A DNA stretch of 64,000 nt. It comes from Streptomyces violaceusniger (lineage in GTDB: Bacteria > Actinomycetota > Actinomycetes > Streptomycetales > Streptomycetaceae). Below the pieces are notes generated by a model. The model worked only from the letters and a program-made list of their open reading frames with translations. It ran no database searches and was not told where the DNA came from. Position numbers and translations under genes: made by a program. The stretch covers positions 310,001-374,000 of the forward strand of contig BJHW01000002.1 in the NCBI GenBank assembly GCA_005405945.1, in the 5' to 3' direction. This document shows positions 35,612-44,021 of this stretch, one piece after another; position 1 is the stretch's first letter; every line of letters starts with the position of its first letter.

Positions 35612-36316
35612 CTACGCGGCCAGCCGCGCCGGGTCCCAGGTGCCGTCCAGCCGGGGCGCCAGCCAACCGGGGGCCTGGGCGCGGAACTCGGCGGGCGGAA
35701 GTGCGGGGGCGCCCTGGGGGATGGCGCCCAGCAGCGGGACGCCGGAGGACTCCGGCAGATCGGCCACATTGCAGCGGGAGGCGAGATCCGCGGCGGCGGG
35801 CCAGCTGCCGATGACGACGCCGGGGCACTCCAGCCCGCGGGCGCACAGCGCCTCCGTGGTCAGGGTGGTCGCGTTGAGCGTGCCGAGGCCCGCGTGGGCG
35901 ACGACGAGGACGGGCGCGCCGAGCAGCCGGGCCGCGTCGGCGAGCGTCGCCCCCGTCTCGTCGAACCGTACGAGCAGCCCGCCCGCGCCCTCGACCAGCA
36001 CCAGATCGTGCTCGGTGGCCAGCTTCTCCGCCGCCTCGGCCACCTCGTGCGGCCGCACCGGAGGCCGTCCGGCGCGGCGGGCGGCGGTGGCGGGGGCCAA
36101 CGGCTCGGGGTAGCGGGCGAGTTCCAGCAGGGTCACCGCCCCGGCGAGGCGGGCCACCTCCGCGGCGTCACCCGGCTCGCCCGCCGCGACACCGGTCTGG
36201 GCGGGCTTGAGCACCGCCACCGAGCGGCCGCGCGCGAGCGCCGTGGCGGCGACGGCCGCCGTGCTGACGGTCTTTCCGATCTCGGTGCCCGTACCGGTGA
36301 CGACCAGGACTGTCAT
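35612..36316 (-). CDS. bioD: Dethiobiotin synthetase
   Basis: BioD carboxylates diaminopelargonic acid to dethiobiotin using ATP. The P-loop GTGTEIGKT (residues 8-16), the LKPAQTGV lysine region and VEGAGGLLVR (residues about 108-117) are diagnostic. Length (234) is normal. It is the last gene of the minus-strand bioB-bioA-bioD run, but unlike bioB/bioA it is separated from bioA by 174 bp with a hairpin and tandem repeat (36360-36475), so its expression may be uncoupled. Confidence 0.95.
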   Translation of the reverse strand: MTVLVVTGTGTEIGKTVSTAAVAATALARGRSVAVLKPAQTGVAAGEPGDAAEVARLAGAVTLLELARYPEPLAPATAARRAGRPPVRPHEVAEAAEKLATEHDLVLVEGAGGLLVRFDETGATLADAARLLGAPVLVVAHAGLGTLNATTLTTEALCARGLECPGVVIGSWPAAADLASRCNVADLPESSGVPLLGAIPQGAPALPPAEFRAQAPGWLAPRLDGTWDPARLAA

Positions 36317-36355
36317 CTTCGTTTCCGTTGCCTTTCGCTTTCGTTCGTGCCCCGG

Positions 36356-36475
36356 GCGCTGCCTCAAGCCGCCCCCGGGCGCTGCCTCAAGCCGCACCGG
36401 GATGCTGCCTCAAGCTGCCCCGCTCTCTCCCCTCGGCCGCGGTCGGTCTCTTTTCCCGGGGAGAACCGACCGCGG
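36356..36475. repeat. Tandem repeat and strong hairpin between bioA and bioD
   Basis: Three copies of a 23-24-bp unit (ccgggcgctgcctcaagccgc) lie at about 36352-36418. They are followed at 36437-36475 by an inverted repeat with 11-bp arms (ccgcggtcggt / accgaccgcgg) and an inner ctc/gag pair. In the direction of bio transcription the hairpin comes first. It may act as a processing site or partial terminator that lowers bioD output. Confidence 0.65.
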
Positions 36476-36490
36476 GGCGGGGCGGGCGGG

Positions 36491-37806
36491 TCAGACGGCC
36501 GCGGCGGCGGCCGCCCGGACCGCCGCGCAGATCCGGGCCAGATCGTGGTCCCCGGTGATGTACGGCGGCATGGTGTACAGCAGATCGCGGAACGGGCGCA
36601 GCCACACGCCCTCGCGCACCGCGGCCCGCGTCGCCGCCGCCATCGCCGCGTCGTCCATCGGACGGTCCAGCTGGACGACGCCGATCGCGCCGAGCACCCG
36701 TACGTCCCGGACGCCCGGCACGGCGGCCGCCTCCGCGAGACCGTCCCGCAGCCCGGTCTCGATCCGCTTGACCTCCTGCCGCCAGTCGTGGGAGAGCAGC
36801 AGATCGATCGAGGCGCAGGCGACGGCCGTGGCCAGCGGATTGCCCATGAAGGTCGGGCCGTGGGCGAGCACCGGCACCTCGCCGCGCGAGATGCCCTCCG
36901 CCACCCGCGGGGTGCACAGCGTGGCGGCGAGGGTCAGATACCCCCGGTCAGCGCCTTGCCCAGACACATCACATCGGGGCACACCCCCGCGTGCTCGGCC
37001 GCGAAGAGCGCGCCCGAGCGGCCGAAGCCGGTGGCGATCTCGTCGAACACCAGCAGCACATCGTGCTCGTCGCACGCCTCGCGCAGCACCCGCAGCAGCG
37101 CGGGGGAGTGGAAGCGCATCCCGCCCGCGCCCTGGACGACCGGCTCCACGATCACCGCGGCCAGCTCATGGGCGTGACGGGCCACCAGCTCACGAACGTG
37201 GCGCTCATACGCCGGGTCGGGGTCCGCGTCGAAGCCGGGCGGCGGCGCGTCCGCGAAGATCTGCTCGGGCAGCACACCGGACCACAGACGGTGCATCCCG
37301 CCCTCCGGGTCGCACACCGCCATGGGCTGCCAGGTGTCGCCGTGGTAGCCGCCGCGCCAGGTCAGCAGCCGCCGCTTGGCGGGGCGGCCGAGGGAGCGCC
37401 AGTACTGGAGGCACATCTTCACCGCGACCTCGACCGAGACCGAACCGGAGTCGGCGAGGAAGACGTGCCGAAGCGGCTCGGGTGTGATCTCCACCAGCCG
37501 GGTGGCCAGCCGGACGGCGGGCTCATGGGTGAGCCCGCCGAACATCACATGGCTCATCCGGTCCAGCTGACCGCGCGCGGCGTCGTTGAGCGCCGGGTGG
37601 TTGTAGCCGTGGATGGCGGACCACCACGAGGACATCCCGTCCACCAGCTCGCGGACGCCCTCCACCGGCTCGGCCAGCCGCAGCCGGACCCCGGCCGCGG
37701 ACTCCACGACCAGCGGGTCCTGGCGGCCGGGCATCGGGCCGTACGGATGCCAGACGTGCCGCCGGTCCAGCTCCCGCAGCTCGGCCGGGGTCAGCCGCTC
37801 AGGCAT
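36491..37806 (-). CDS. bioA: DAPA aminotransferase (frameshift near 36941-36945)
   Basis: Adenosylmethionine-8-amino-7-oxononanoate aminotransferase of biotin synthesis. Visible motifs are HVWHPYGPMP near the start, SSWWSAIHGYNHP, FLADSGSVSVEVA, VFDEIATGFGRSG and the PLP-lysine region CLGKALTGG, then GPTFMGNPLA. The frame breaks exactly after ALTGG in a GGGGG run (plus-strand 36941-36945). Adding one G gives GYLTLAATLCTPRV and an intact C-terminus. The start at 37806 overlaps bioB by 8 bp, indicating coupling. Confidence 0.93.
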
Positions 37807-39025
37807 TGGGCGGCAGATCCGTGCCCGCGCCGCGGCGGCGCACCGCGACCAGGTCGGCGTGGGACTCCCGCGTGCCCGCCGGGGCGGCCACCGTCGCACC
37901 GGCCGCCGCCCGGGCCGGTACGGCCTCGCCGGGTACGGCGTCGGCGGGCGCCGCATCACCGCACGGGCCGCAGCCGCCGCCCTCGCCGCCGTGGCCGCCG
38001 CAGCCGGCGGCAGCCGCGTCCGCGCGGTGCGCGGGCAGCGTCGTCGTATCGGTGCCCTCCACCTCGAAGCCCGCGTCGGCGATCATCGCCAGATCGTCCT
38101 TGCCCGCCTGGCCCTCGGTGGTCAGATAGTCGCCGAGGAAGATCGAGTTCGCCAGGTTCAGGGCCAGCGGCTGGAGCGTCCGCAGATGGATCTCGCGGCC
38201 GCCCGCGAGCCGCACCTCGACGTCCGGGCAGACGAACCGCACCATGGCCAGGATCCGCAGACACCGCTGCGGGGTGAGGTTCCAGTCCCCGGCCAGCGGG
38301 GTGCCCTCGATCGGGATGAGGAAGTTGACCGGCACCGAGTCCGGGTCCAGCTCGCGCAGCGAGAAGACCACGTCCACCAGGTCCTCGTCCGACTCGCCCA
38401 TGCCCGCGATCAGCCCGGAACAGGCGGACATCCCCGCCGCCTGGGCCTGCCGCACGGTCGAGACCCGGTCGGCGTAGGTGTGGGTGGTGGTGATGTCGCC
38501 GTACGTCGCCTCGGAGGTGTTGAGGTTGTGGTTGTACGCGTTCGCCCCCGCGTCCTTCAGCCGCTCCGCCTGGCCGTCGGACAGCAGCCCCAGACAGGCG
38601 CAGATCTCGACGTCCTGGTGCTCCTCCTTGATGGCGGCGATGGTCTGCGAGACCCGCTCCACATCGCGGTCGGTCGGGCCGCGTCCGCTGGCGACCAGGC
38701 ACACCCGCTTGGCGCCGCCCGCGACCCCGGCGCCCGCCGCGGCGGCCGCCTGCTCCGGCTTGAGCCAGGTGTACTTGAGGATCCCGGACGTCGAGCCCAG
38801 CCGCTGCGAGCAGTACGAACAGTCCTCGGGGCACAGCCCCGACTTGAGGTTCACCAGATAGTTGAGCTTCACCCGCCGCCCGAACCAGGCGCGGCGCACC
38901 TTGCCCGCCGCGGCCACCACATCGAGCAGCTCGTCATCGGAGGTCGCCAGGACGGCGAGCGCCTCTTCGCGGGTGGGCGTCTCGCGCCGCAGCCCCTTCT
39001 CCACCAGCGTGTTCAGCAGGTCCAT
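37799..39025 (-). CDS. bioB: Biotin synthase with Cys/Gly-rich C-terminal extension
   Basis: Radical-SAM enzyme that inserts sulfur into dethiobiotin. The [4Fe-4S] triad CPEDCSYC (near residue 64), the [2Fe-2S] ligands in LVASGRG and CACLGLL contexts, and YNHNLNTSE are present. The core ends near residue 330 (GTDTTTLPAHR). A further 75 or so residues form an Ala/Gly-rich tail with CGGHGGEGGGCGPCG. Many actinobacterial BioB proteins have tails, but the clustered Cys/His here is noteworthy. It is the first gene of bioBAD, divergent from bioF. Confidence 0.95.
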   Translation of the reverse strand: MDLLNTLVEKGLRRETPTREEALAVLATSDDELLDVVAAAGKVRRAWFGRRVKLNYLVNLKSGLCPEDCSYCSQRLGSTSGILKYTWLKPEQAAAAAGAGVAGGAKRVCLVASGRGPTDRDVERVSQTIAAIKEEHQDVEICACLGLLSDGQAERLKDAGANAYNHNLNTSEATYGDITTTHTYADRVSTVRQAQAAGMSACSGLIAGMGESDEDLVDVVFSLRELDPDSVPVNFLIPIEGTPLAGDWNLTPQRCLRILAMVRFVCPDVEVRLAGGREIHLRTLQPLALNLANSIFLGDYLTTEGQAGKDDLAMIADAGFEVEGTDTTTLPAHRADAAAAGCGGHGGEGGGCGPCGDAAPADAVPGEAVPARAAAGATVAAPAGTRESHADLVAVRRRGAGTDLPPNA

Positions 39026-39091
39026 GGCGACGATCCTTTCCTACCCCACCGCCCGCGGCCAAGGAGGGACCGTACAAGACGCGCTGATCGG

Positions 39092-39111
39092 GGTGTGTGT
39101 ATTGCCACACC
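39092..39111. promoter_or_regulatory. Inverted repeat in the bioB-bioF divergent promoter region
   Basis: GGTGTG and CACACC half sites separated by 8 bp lie roughly mid-way in the 169-bp region that separates the bioB and bioF starts. The position suits a repressor of both units. It does not match the BioQ or BirA sites I know, so the regulator is unidentified. Confidence 0.4.
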
Positions 39112-39194
39112 ATGACCGGGCATGCACGAGGCTACGTTCTATCCGGACCCGACAGTCGGTGCCCGAGACGAGGCCACGGAAGGCGAGACAGCCG

Positions 39195-40373
39195 ATGCCC
39201 CAGGACCGCGACGACGCGTTCGCATGGATCGACGCACAGCGGGAGCGGCGCGACCGGGCGGGGCTGGTGCGCCGGCTCAGCCCCCGCCCCGCCGACTCCC
39301 CGCTGCTCGATCTGGCGAGCAATGACTATCTGGGGCTGGCCCGGCACCCGGAGGTGACGGCCGCCGCGGCCGCGGCGGCGCACCGCTGGGGCGCGGGGTC
39401 GACCGGCTCGCGCCTGGTCACCGGCTCCACCGAGCTGCACACCACGCTGGAGCGGGAACTCGCCGAGTTCTGCGGCTTCGAGGCGGCCCTGGTGTTCTCC
39501 TCCGGCTACGCGGCCAATCTGGCCGCCGTCTCCGCACTGAGCGGCCGGGACGCCCTGGTCGTCTCCGACGCGGACAACCACGCCTCGCTCATCGACGGCT
39601 GCCGGCTCTCCCGCGCCGAGATCGCCGTCGTCCCGCACGCCGACCCGAACGCCGTGCGCAAGGTGCTGGGCGCGGCCGGGGAGGAAGCGCACGCGGGGGA
39701 GGCGAAGCGGCGCGCCCTCGTCGTCAGCGACGCGGTCTTCTCCGTGGACGGCGACGCCGCCCCGCTGGCCGCCCTCGCCGGTGTCTCCCGGCCGTACGGC
39801 GCGGCGCTGGTGGTGGACGAGGCGCACGGCCTCGGGGTGCTCGGCGAGGGCGGGCGCGGCGCGGTGCACGGGGCCGGGCTCGCGGGCGCGCCGGACGTGG
39901 TGGTCACGGCCACTCTCTCCAAGTCGCTGGGCAGCCAGGGCGGGGCGGTGCTGGGGCCCGCCCGGGTCATCGAGCACCTGGTCAACTCCGCACGGACGTT
40001 CATCTTCGACACCGGGCTCAACCCGGCGGCCGTGGGCGCCGCCCTGGCGAGCCTGCGGCTGCTGCGCCGGGAGCCGGAGCGCGCCGCCCGCGTCCGTACG
40101 GTCGCCATGGGGCTGTACGGGCGGCTGACCGCCGCCGGTCTTGCCGCGGTGCGGCCGGACGCGTCGGTGGTGTCGGTGCGGGCCCCGTCGCCGGAGGAGG
40201 CGGTGCGCTGGGCCGCGGACTGCCGCGCGGCCGGGCTGATGGTGGGGTGCTTCCGCCCGCCGTCCGTCCCGGACGGCGTCTCCCGGCTGCGGCTGACCGC
40301 GCGCGGGGATCTGACGGAGGCGCAGGTCGAAGAGGCGGTCGACGTGATCGTGAGGACCGCGCCGACCGCCTGA
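39195..40373 (+). CDS. bioF: 8-amino-7-oxononanoate synthase
   Basis: PLP-dependent enzyme that joins pimeloyl-thioester and alanine at the start of biotin ring assembly. Motifs: LASNDYLGLARHP (residues about 35-47), GSTGSRLVTGS, ALVVDEAHGLGVLG and ATLSKSLGSQGG with the PLP lysine. At 392 residues the length is typical. The ATG at 39195 is used; the frame upstream crosses bioB and is ignored. It is transcribed divergently from bioBAD, so all four late biotin genes are in one locus. Confidence 0.93.
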   Translation: MPQDRDDAFAWIDAQRERRDRAGLVRRLSPRPADSPLLDLASNDYLGLARHPEVTAAAAAAAHRWGAGSTGSRLVTGSTELHTTLERELAEFCGFEAALVFSSGYAANLAAVSALSGRDALVVSDADNHASLIDGCRLSRAEIAVVPHADPNAVRKVLGAAGEEAHAGEAKRRALVVSDAVFSVDGDAAPLAALAGVSRPYGAALVVDEAHGLGVLGEGGRGAVHGAGLAGAPDVVVTATLSKSLGSQGGAVLGPARVIEHLVNSARTFIFDTGLNPAAVGAALASLRLLRREPERAARVRTVAMGLYGRLTAAGLAAVRPDASVVSVRAPSPEEAVRWAADCRAAGLMVGCFRPPSVPDGVSRLRLTARGDLTEAQVEEAVDVIVRTAPTA

Positions 40374-40390
40374 TGGCTCAACTACGGGAA

Positions 40391-40410
40391 GGTGAGTGGA
40401 TCAGCTCACC
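40391..40410. terminator. Hairpin between convergent bioF and DUF397 genes
   Basis: GGTGAG and CTCACC pair around an 8-base loop just after the bioF stop and 27 bp before the DUF397 stop. No T-run follows. It is a plausible shared, weak terminator. Confidence 0.35.
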
Positions 40411-40436
40411 GGCAGAAGAGATACTTCACTGACGGA

Positions 40437-40673
40437 TCAGCTTCCGGTTCCGGCCGAGCGGGAGACGCCGGAGCCGGGGCCGTCGCCCTTGAGTCCCTCG
40501 AGGAAGGAGACCCAGGTCGACGGGGTGAACAGCAGGACGGGGCCTGCCGTGTTCTTCGAATCGCGCACGCCGAGCCGGTCGGGCCCCAGCAGGGCCGTCT
40601 CGACGCAGTTGTTCATTCCGACGCTGTAGCTGCTGCGCAGCCAGTCGACGGAGTTGGCGGACATTTTGGACAT
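40437..40673 (-). CDS. DUF397-domain small protein
   Basis: A 78-residue protein with the DUF397 pattern: VDWLRSSYSVGMNNCVETA, VRDSKNTAGPVLLFTPSTW and F-L at the end. DUF397 proteins lie next to WhiJ-like XRE regulators in Streptomyces and are thought to antagonise or assist them in development and antibiotic control. The XRE gene is directly upstream with 9 bp between stop and start, so the two form an operon. Confidence 0.92.
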   Translation of the reverse strand: MSKMSANSVDWLRSSYSVGMNNCVETALLGPDRLGVRDSKNTAGPVLLFTPSTWVSFLEGLKGDGPGSGVSRSAGTGS

Positions 40674-40682
40674 GGTGCCCCC

Positions 40683-41552
40683 TCAGGCGCCGCCCCCGAT
40701 TTTGTTGATGAAGGACAACGATTCCTCAGGTGTCAGGGCGTGAGCGCGCAGTACTTCGAACGCGGCGCTGTACGCCCGGAGGTCTTCTTTCCGCTCCAGA
40801 TAGAGGCTACTCGTCAAGTGGTCGAGAACTACCACGTCCAGGTCACTAATGTGCGGAAAAGAGAAAATAATGAAAGGACCTGTCATACCAATGGGCATTC
40901 CGATAGAGAATGGCAACACCTGCAGCCGCACCTGAGGCAATGCGCAGAGTTCGGCCAGGTGGCGCAATTGCGCCGTCATCACCTCGGGCCCGCCCACCTC
41001 GCGCCGCAGTGCCGCCTCGTCGAGCACCGCGTGCAGCCGCAGCGGCCGCTCGCCGTGCAGCACCGACTGGCGCGCGATCCGCACCTCCACCAGCGAGTCC
41101 ACCTGCGGCTCCGGCAGATCCGGGAGCGCCGCGAGGGTCACCGCCCGGGCGTAGTCCGGGGTCTGCAGCAGACCCGGCACCACCGTGGTCTCCAGGGTGT
41201 ACGCGTCCGACGCCTCCGCCTCCAGGCTGATGAAGTCCCGGTAGGCGGGCGGCAGCAGATCGCGGTACGCGTACCACCACCCCCGCCGCGACCCCTCCGG
41301 ATCCGAGGCGCCCCCGCGGCACAGCGCCTCCAGCAGGGCGCGCAGCTCCGGGTCGGCGACCTGGTAGACCTCCAGCAGCCGCGCCACGTCCGAGGGCTTG
41401 GCCCCGCTCCGCCCGGTCTCGATCCGGCTCACCTTCGACTGGTGCCAGCCCAGTCGAGTGGCGACCTCACCACTGGTGAGCCCGGCCAGATCGCGCTGGC
41501 GGCGCAGTTCCGCACCGAGCTTGCGGCGACGCACCGCCGGGCCGTATCGCAT
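40683..41552 (-). CDS. XRE-family regulator with DUF5753 domain (WhiJ-like)
   Basis: A 289-residue regulator with an N-terminal helix-turn-helix (LAGLTSGEVATRLGWHQSKV, recognition helix with SRIETG) and a C-terminal DUF5753 ligand/sensor domain (PGLLQTPDYARAV; VLPFSIGMPIGMTGPFIIF). This is the WhiJ/AbaA-type architecture seen many times in Streptomyces. The ATG at 41552 follows GGGAGG and gives RYGPAVRRRKLGAELRRQR. With DUF397 downstream and an RsbW-like ATPase divergent, the trio matches known developmental modules. The target genes are unknown. Confidence 0.92.
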   Translation of the reverse strand: MRYGPAVRRRKLGAELRRQRDLAGLTSGEVATRLGWHQSKVSRIETGRSGAKPSDVARLLEVYQVADPELRALLEALCRGGASDPEGSRRGWWYAYRDLLPPAYRDFISLEAEASDAYTLETTVVPGLLQTPDYARAVTLAALPDLPEPQVDSLVEVRIARQSVLHGERPLRLHAVLDEAALRREVGGPEVMTAQLRHLAELCALPQVRLQVLPFSIGMPIGMTGPFIIFSFPHISDLDVVVLDHLTSSLYLERKEDLRAYSAAFEVLRAHALTPEESLSFINKIGGGA

Positions 41553-41826
41553 CAGTTCTCCCTCCCGCCTTCCTTTTGGCGCGTCACCCACAGGGCATGT
41601 CGCACCAGTGGCCCAGTGTGCCTTCCAAATCCGGTCTTCCGTAGCAGAGTTCACCGCTTTGGGCGACAGATATATGCATAACTCCGTGGATCGCCCCCGT
41701 TACGGAGGCCATTGGTGGCAGTCTGACGCGTAGAGCCGTCGGGCAGCCCACGACTTCACCGGCTTCGTCAGTCCACCCTCGAAACGCGCCCGCAGCCGCG
41801 CCCCGGCCGGAAAGGGACAGGCCGTC

Positions 41827-42255
41827 ATGGCAGACCATCAGGAAGCATCCGTCACTCTGCCGAGCGCACCGGCGTCGGTTCCCGCGGCACGCGCCTATGT
41901 CACGGACGTGCTCGCCGAATGGGGGCTCGGGGCGGGGGCGGAGGCCGCCGACACCGTGCGGCTGATCGTCTCCGAGCTCGCCACCAACGCCGTGGAGCAC
42001 ACCGTGGGCCAGTCGCCCACCTTCACCGTGGACCTGCGGCTCGACCGCGAGCAGCGGCTGGAGATCGGGGTCACCGACAGCCATCCGAAATGGCCCAGGT
42101 GGCTGCCGCTGGCCACCCAGCAGGACAGCGGGCGCGGGATGGTGATCGTCCGATGTCTGGCCGCGGAGTCGGGCGGCGAGGTGTTCGTCACCCCGACCGC
42201 GGACGGCGGCAAGACCGTCTGGATCGCCCTGCCGTGGACCGTCCCGGTCCGCTGA
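41827..42255 (+). CDS. RsbW-like ATP-binding regulatory protein
   Basis: A 142-residue GHKL ATPase with N box SELATNAVEHT (residues about 50-60), the G1 region GVTDSHPKWP and G2 DSGRGMVIVRCLA. No phospho-acceptor His is present, so it would act as an anti-sigma factor or protein-Ser kinase. It is divergent from the WhiJ-like gene across a 274-bp region that holds both promoters. This arrangement is common for abaA/whiJ-like loci. Confidence 0.9.
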   Translation: MADHQEASVTLPSAPASVPAARAYVTDVLAEWGLGAGAEAADTVRLIVSELATNAVEHTVGQSPTFTVDLRLDREQRLEIGVTDSHPKWPRWLPLATQQDSGRGMVIVRCLAAESGGEVFVTPTADGGKTVWIALPWTVPVR

Positions 42256-42336
42256 ACGGCTGGACCGTCCCGTCCCCGTCCCCGTCCGCTGAGCCCGGCC
42301 GGACCGCCGCGATCCGCCCCGATCCGCCCGAACCGC

Positions 42337-43542
42337 TCACAGCACGCGCTGGGCCTGCCCCTCCGAGGCCCGCGTCTCGGCCAGCTGACGGATCCGGGTG
42401 TAGACCCGCCCGGCGGCCGGGCCGATCAGATAGTGCGGCATGTCGCCGCGCTCGATCACCCCGTACCGGCTCGTGCCCATCAGATACGACGAGTACAGGA
42501 TCAGCCCGCTCGGCCCGCGCATATCGATGGTGAGCGCCGAGAAGCCGGGGAACTCCTCCGTCTGGTAGACCCGCAGGCCGTCGGCCTCCGCCCCGTAGCG
42601 CTCCTTGAAGCGGCCGAAACGCTCCAGCGAATCCTTGATCTTCCGCGTCATGTCCTCCTGGTACTGGCGGGAGAGCGTGGCCGCCGCGTCCGAGGACGGA
42701 TCCAGCAGATAGCAGCGGTAGCTGCCGCCCCGGCGCAGCAGCCCGAGGACCGCGTCGCGGAAGCGGGCCGGGCGCTCGGTGGTGACCAGCCGGCCGGAGG
42801 TGGTGCGCAGCGCCGTGCCCATGTCCAGGACCTCCTCGGCCGCCGCGTCCAGCAGGCGCGCCTTCTCCTGCGGGCTCGGCCGCTCCGGATACGCGTGCAC
42901 CGGGGAGCCGTCCGCGAGCCCCCGGCCCGCCAGCCACGCCCTGGCCGCCCCGTCCGGGCCCCCGTCGCCCGCCATCAGATAGACGTCCTTGCCCTCATGG
43001 CTTCCCACATGGGCGAACAGCTCCGCGTACGGCCCCGCGGTGCGGTACACATCCTCCGAGACCGCCAGGCAGTCCGGGGGAGTGGCCTTCTCCAGATGCG
43101 CGGCCAGATTGATGTCGGGGGAGTGGATGGTGCCGGTCCGGCCCTCGCCGGTGTGCCGTATCGCCCCCTTGTGCAGCGCCATCCGCACATGCAGCTCGCC
43201 GTCCACCCCCGCCCGGGCGAACTCGTCCCGCAGATGGCGCAGATCGAGGGTGAGAAAGGTGCGGGCCGCCTCCAGCGCGACATCGCGGGCCACGCTCTCG
43301 CGGTCGTCGTGGACCGCGAAGAAGCCCCCGTCGCCGCGCCAGCTCCATAAGTCGCCGCGGGCGCAGCGGTACTGGGCCGAGAACTGCTCGATCCGCGCGC
43401 GCATCCGCTCGCGCAGCAGGTCGAAGGCGTGGGCGGCGCGGTCCCTGGGGTTCGAGCGGACGATCGTCGAATACCCGGAGGTGTCGACGAAGAGCAGATA
43501 CACCTGGTCGTAAGTCCGGTCCGCCTGGAAGGGCTCGCTCAT
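42337..43542 (-). CDS. Class III nucleotidyl-cyclase-like protein with unknown C-terminal domain; TTA codon
   Basis: A 401-residue protein. Residues about 15-180 look like a class III cyclase domain: LLFVDTSGYSTIV and WRGDGGFFAVHDD give the two metal-site Asp residues, LHKGAI follows, and DINLAAHLEKATPPD resembles the VNLAARLE segment with the transition-state Asn kept and Arg replaced by His. Residues about 250-400 (SYRCYLLDPSSDAAATL; LTIDMRGPSGLILYSSYLMG) form a second domain I cannot name. A TTA codon at 43348-43350 (codon 65) implies bldA control. It has no membrane segment. The start overlaps the VOC gene stop by ATGA. Confidence 0.72.
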   Translation of the reverse strand: MSEPFQADRTYDQVYLLFVDTSGYSTIVRSNPRDRAAHAFDLLRERMRARIEQFSAQYRCARGDLWSWRGDGGFFAVHDDRESVARDVALEAARTFLTLDLRHLRDEFARAGVDGELHVRMALHKGAIRHTGEGRTGTIHSPDINLAAHLEKATPPDCLAVSEDVYRTAGPYAELFAHVGSHEGKDVYLMAGDGGPDGAARAWLAGRGLADGSPVHAYPERPSPQEKARLLDAAAEEVLDMGTALRTTSGRLVTTERPARFRDAVLGLLRRGGSYRCYLLDPSSDAAATLSRQYQEDMTRKIKDSLERFGRFKERYGAEADGLRVYQTEEFPGFSALTIDMRGPSGLILYSSYLMGTSRYGVIERGDMPHYLIGPAAGRVYTRIRQLAETRASEGQAQRVL

Positions 43543-43934
43543 GCCGGCACCACACCGCGCTCGACGGCGCCGCGCTCCACGCAGAACTCATTGCCCTCGA
43601 TGTCGGACATCACCACCCACCCCAGCCCGTCCTCGGTGCGCCGGTCGTCCACCACGCGGGCGCCGAGCCCGATCAGCCGCTCCACCTCGGCGTCCCGGGT
43701 ACCCGAGGGCGGCTGGATGTCCAGGTGCACGCGGTTCTTGACGGTCTTGGAGTCCGGGACCCGCAGGAAGAGCAGCCCCGGCACCCCGGGCTGCCCCGGG
43801 CTGATCAGCGCCCAGTCGCCGTCCGGCTCGGAGTCCTCCAGGGGGTAGCCGGTCAGCCGCGACCAGAACCGGGCGAGGGCGTGGGGATCACGGGCGTCGA
43901 AGGTGATGTGCCGGACCGGGTTGAGATACGCCAT
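43539..43934 (-). CDS. VOC-family (glyoxalase-like) protein
   Basis: A 131-residue VOC protein with HITFDARDPHALARFW at the start, VHLDIQP in the middle and DIEGNEFCVE at the end, which supply the metal-ligand positions of the fold. The subgroup looks like glyoxalase/bleomycin-resistance-like proteins of unknown substrate. It is translationally coupled to the cyclase-like gene, whose ATG overlaps this stop; a joint role is possible but unproven. Confidence 0.88.
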   Translation of the reverse strand: MAYLNPVRHITFDARDPHALARFWSRLTGYPLEDSEPDGDWALISPGQPGVPGLLFLRVPDSKTVKNRVHLDIQPPSGTRDAEVERLIGLGARVVDDRRTEDGLGWVVMSDIEGNEFCVERGAVERGVVPA

Positions 43935-44021
43935 GCGATGCCTCCGGTGGTCGACGGGGCCGGTCCACAGCGGTGTCCCGGCCCCGTCAACCTACCCACG
44001 GCCACTGACGCCTACGGCGGG

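Noticed and set aside
42337..43934. Pycsar anti-phage system
   Set aside because: A cyclase-like gene is present, but no PycTM/PycTIR-type effector lies next to it; a VOC protein is not a known effector.
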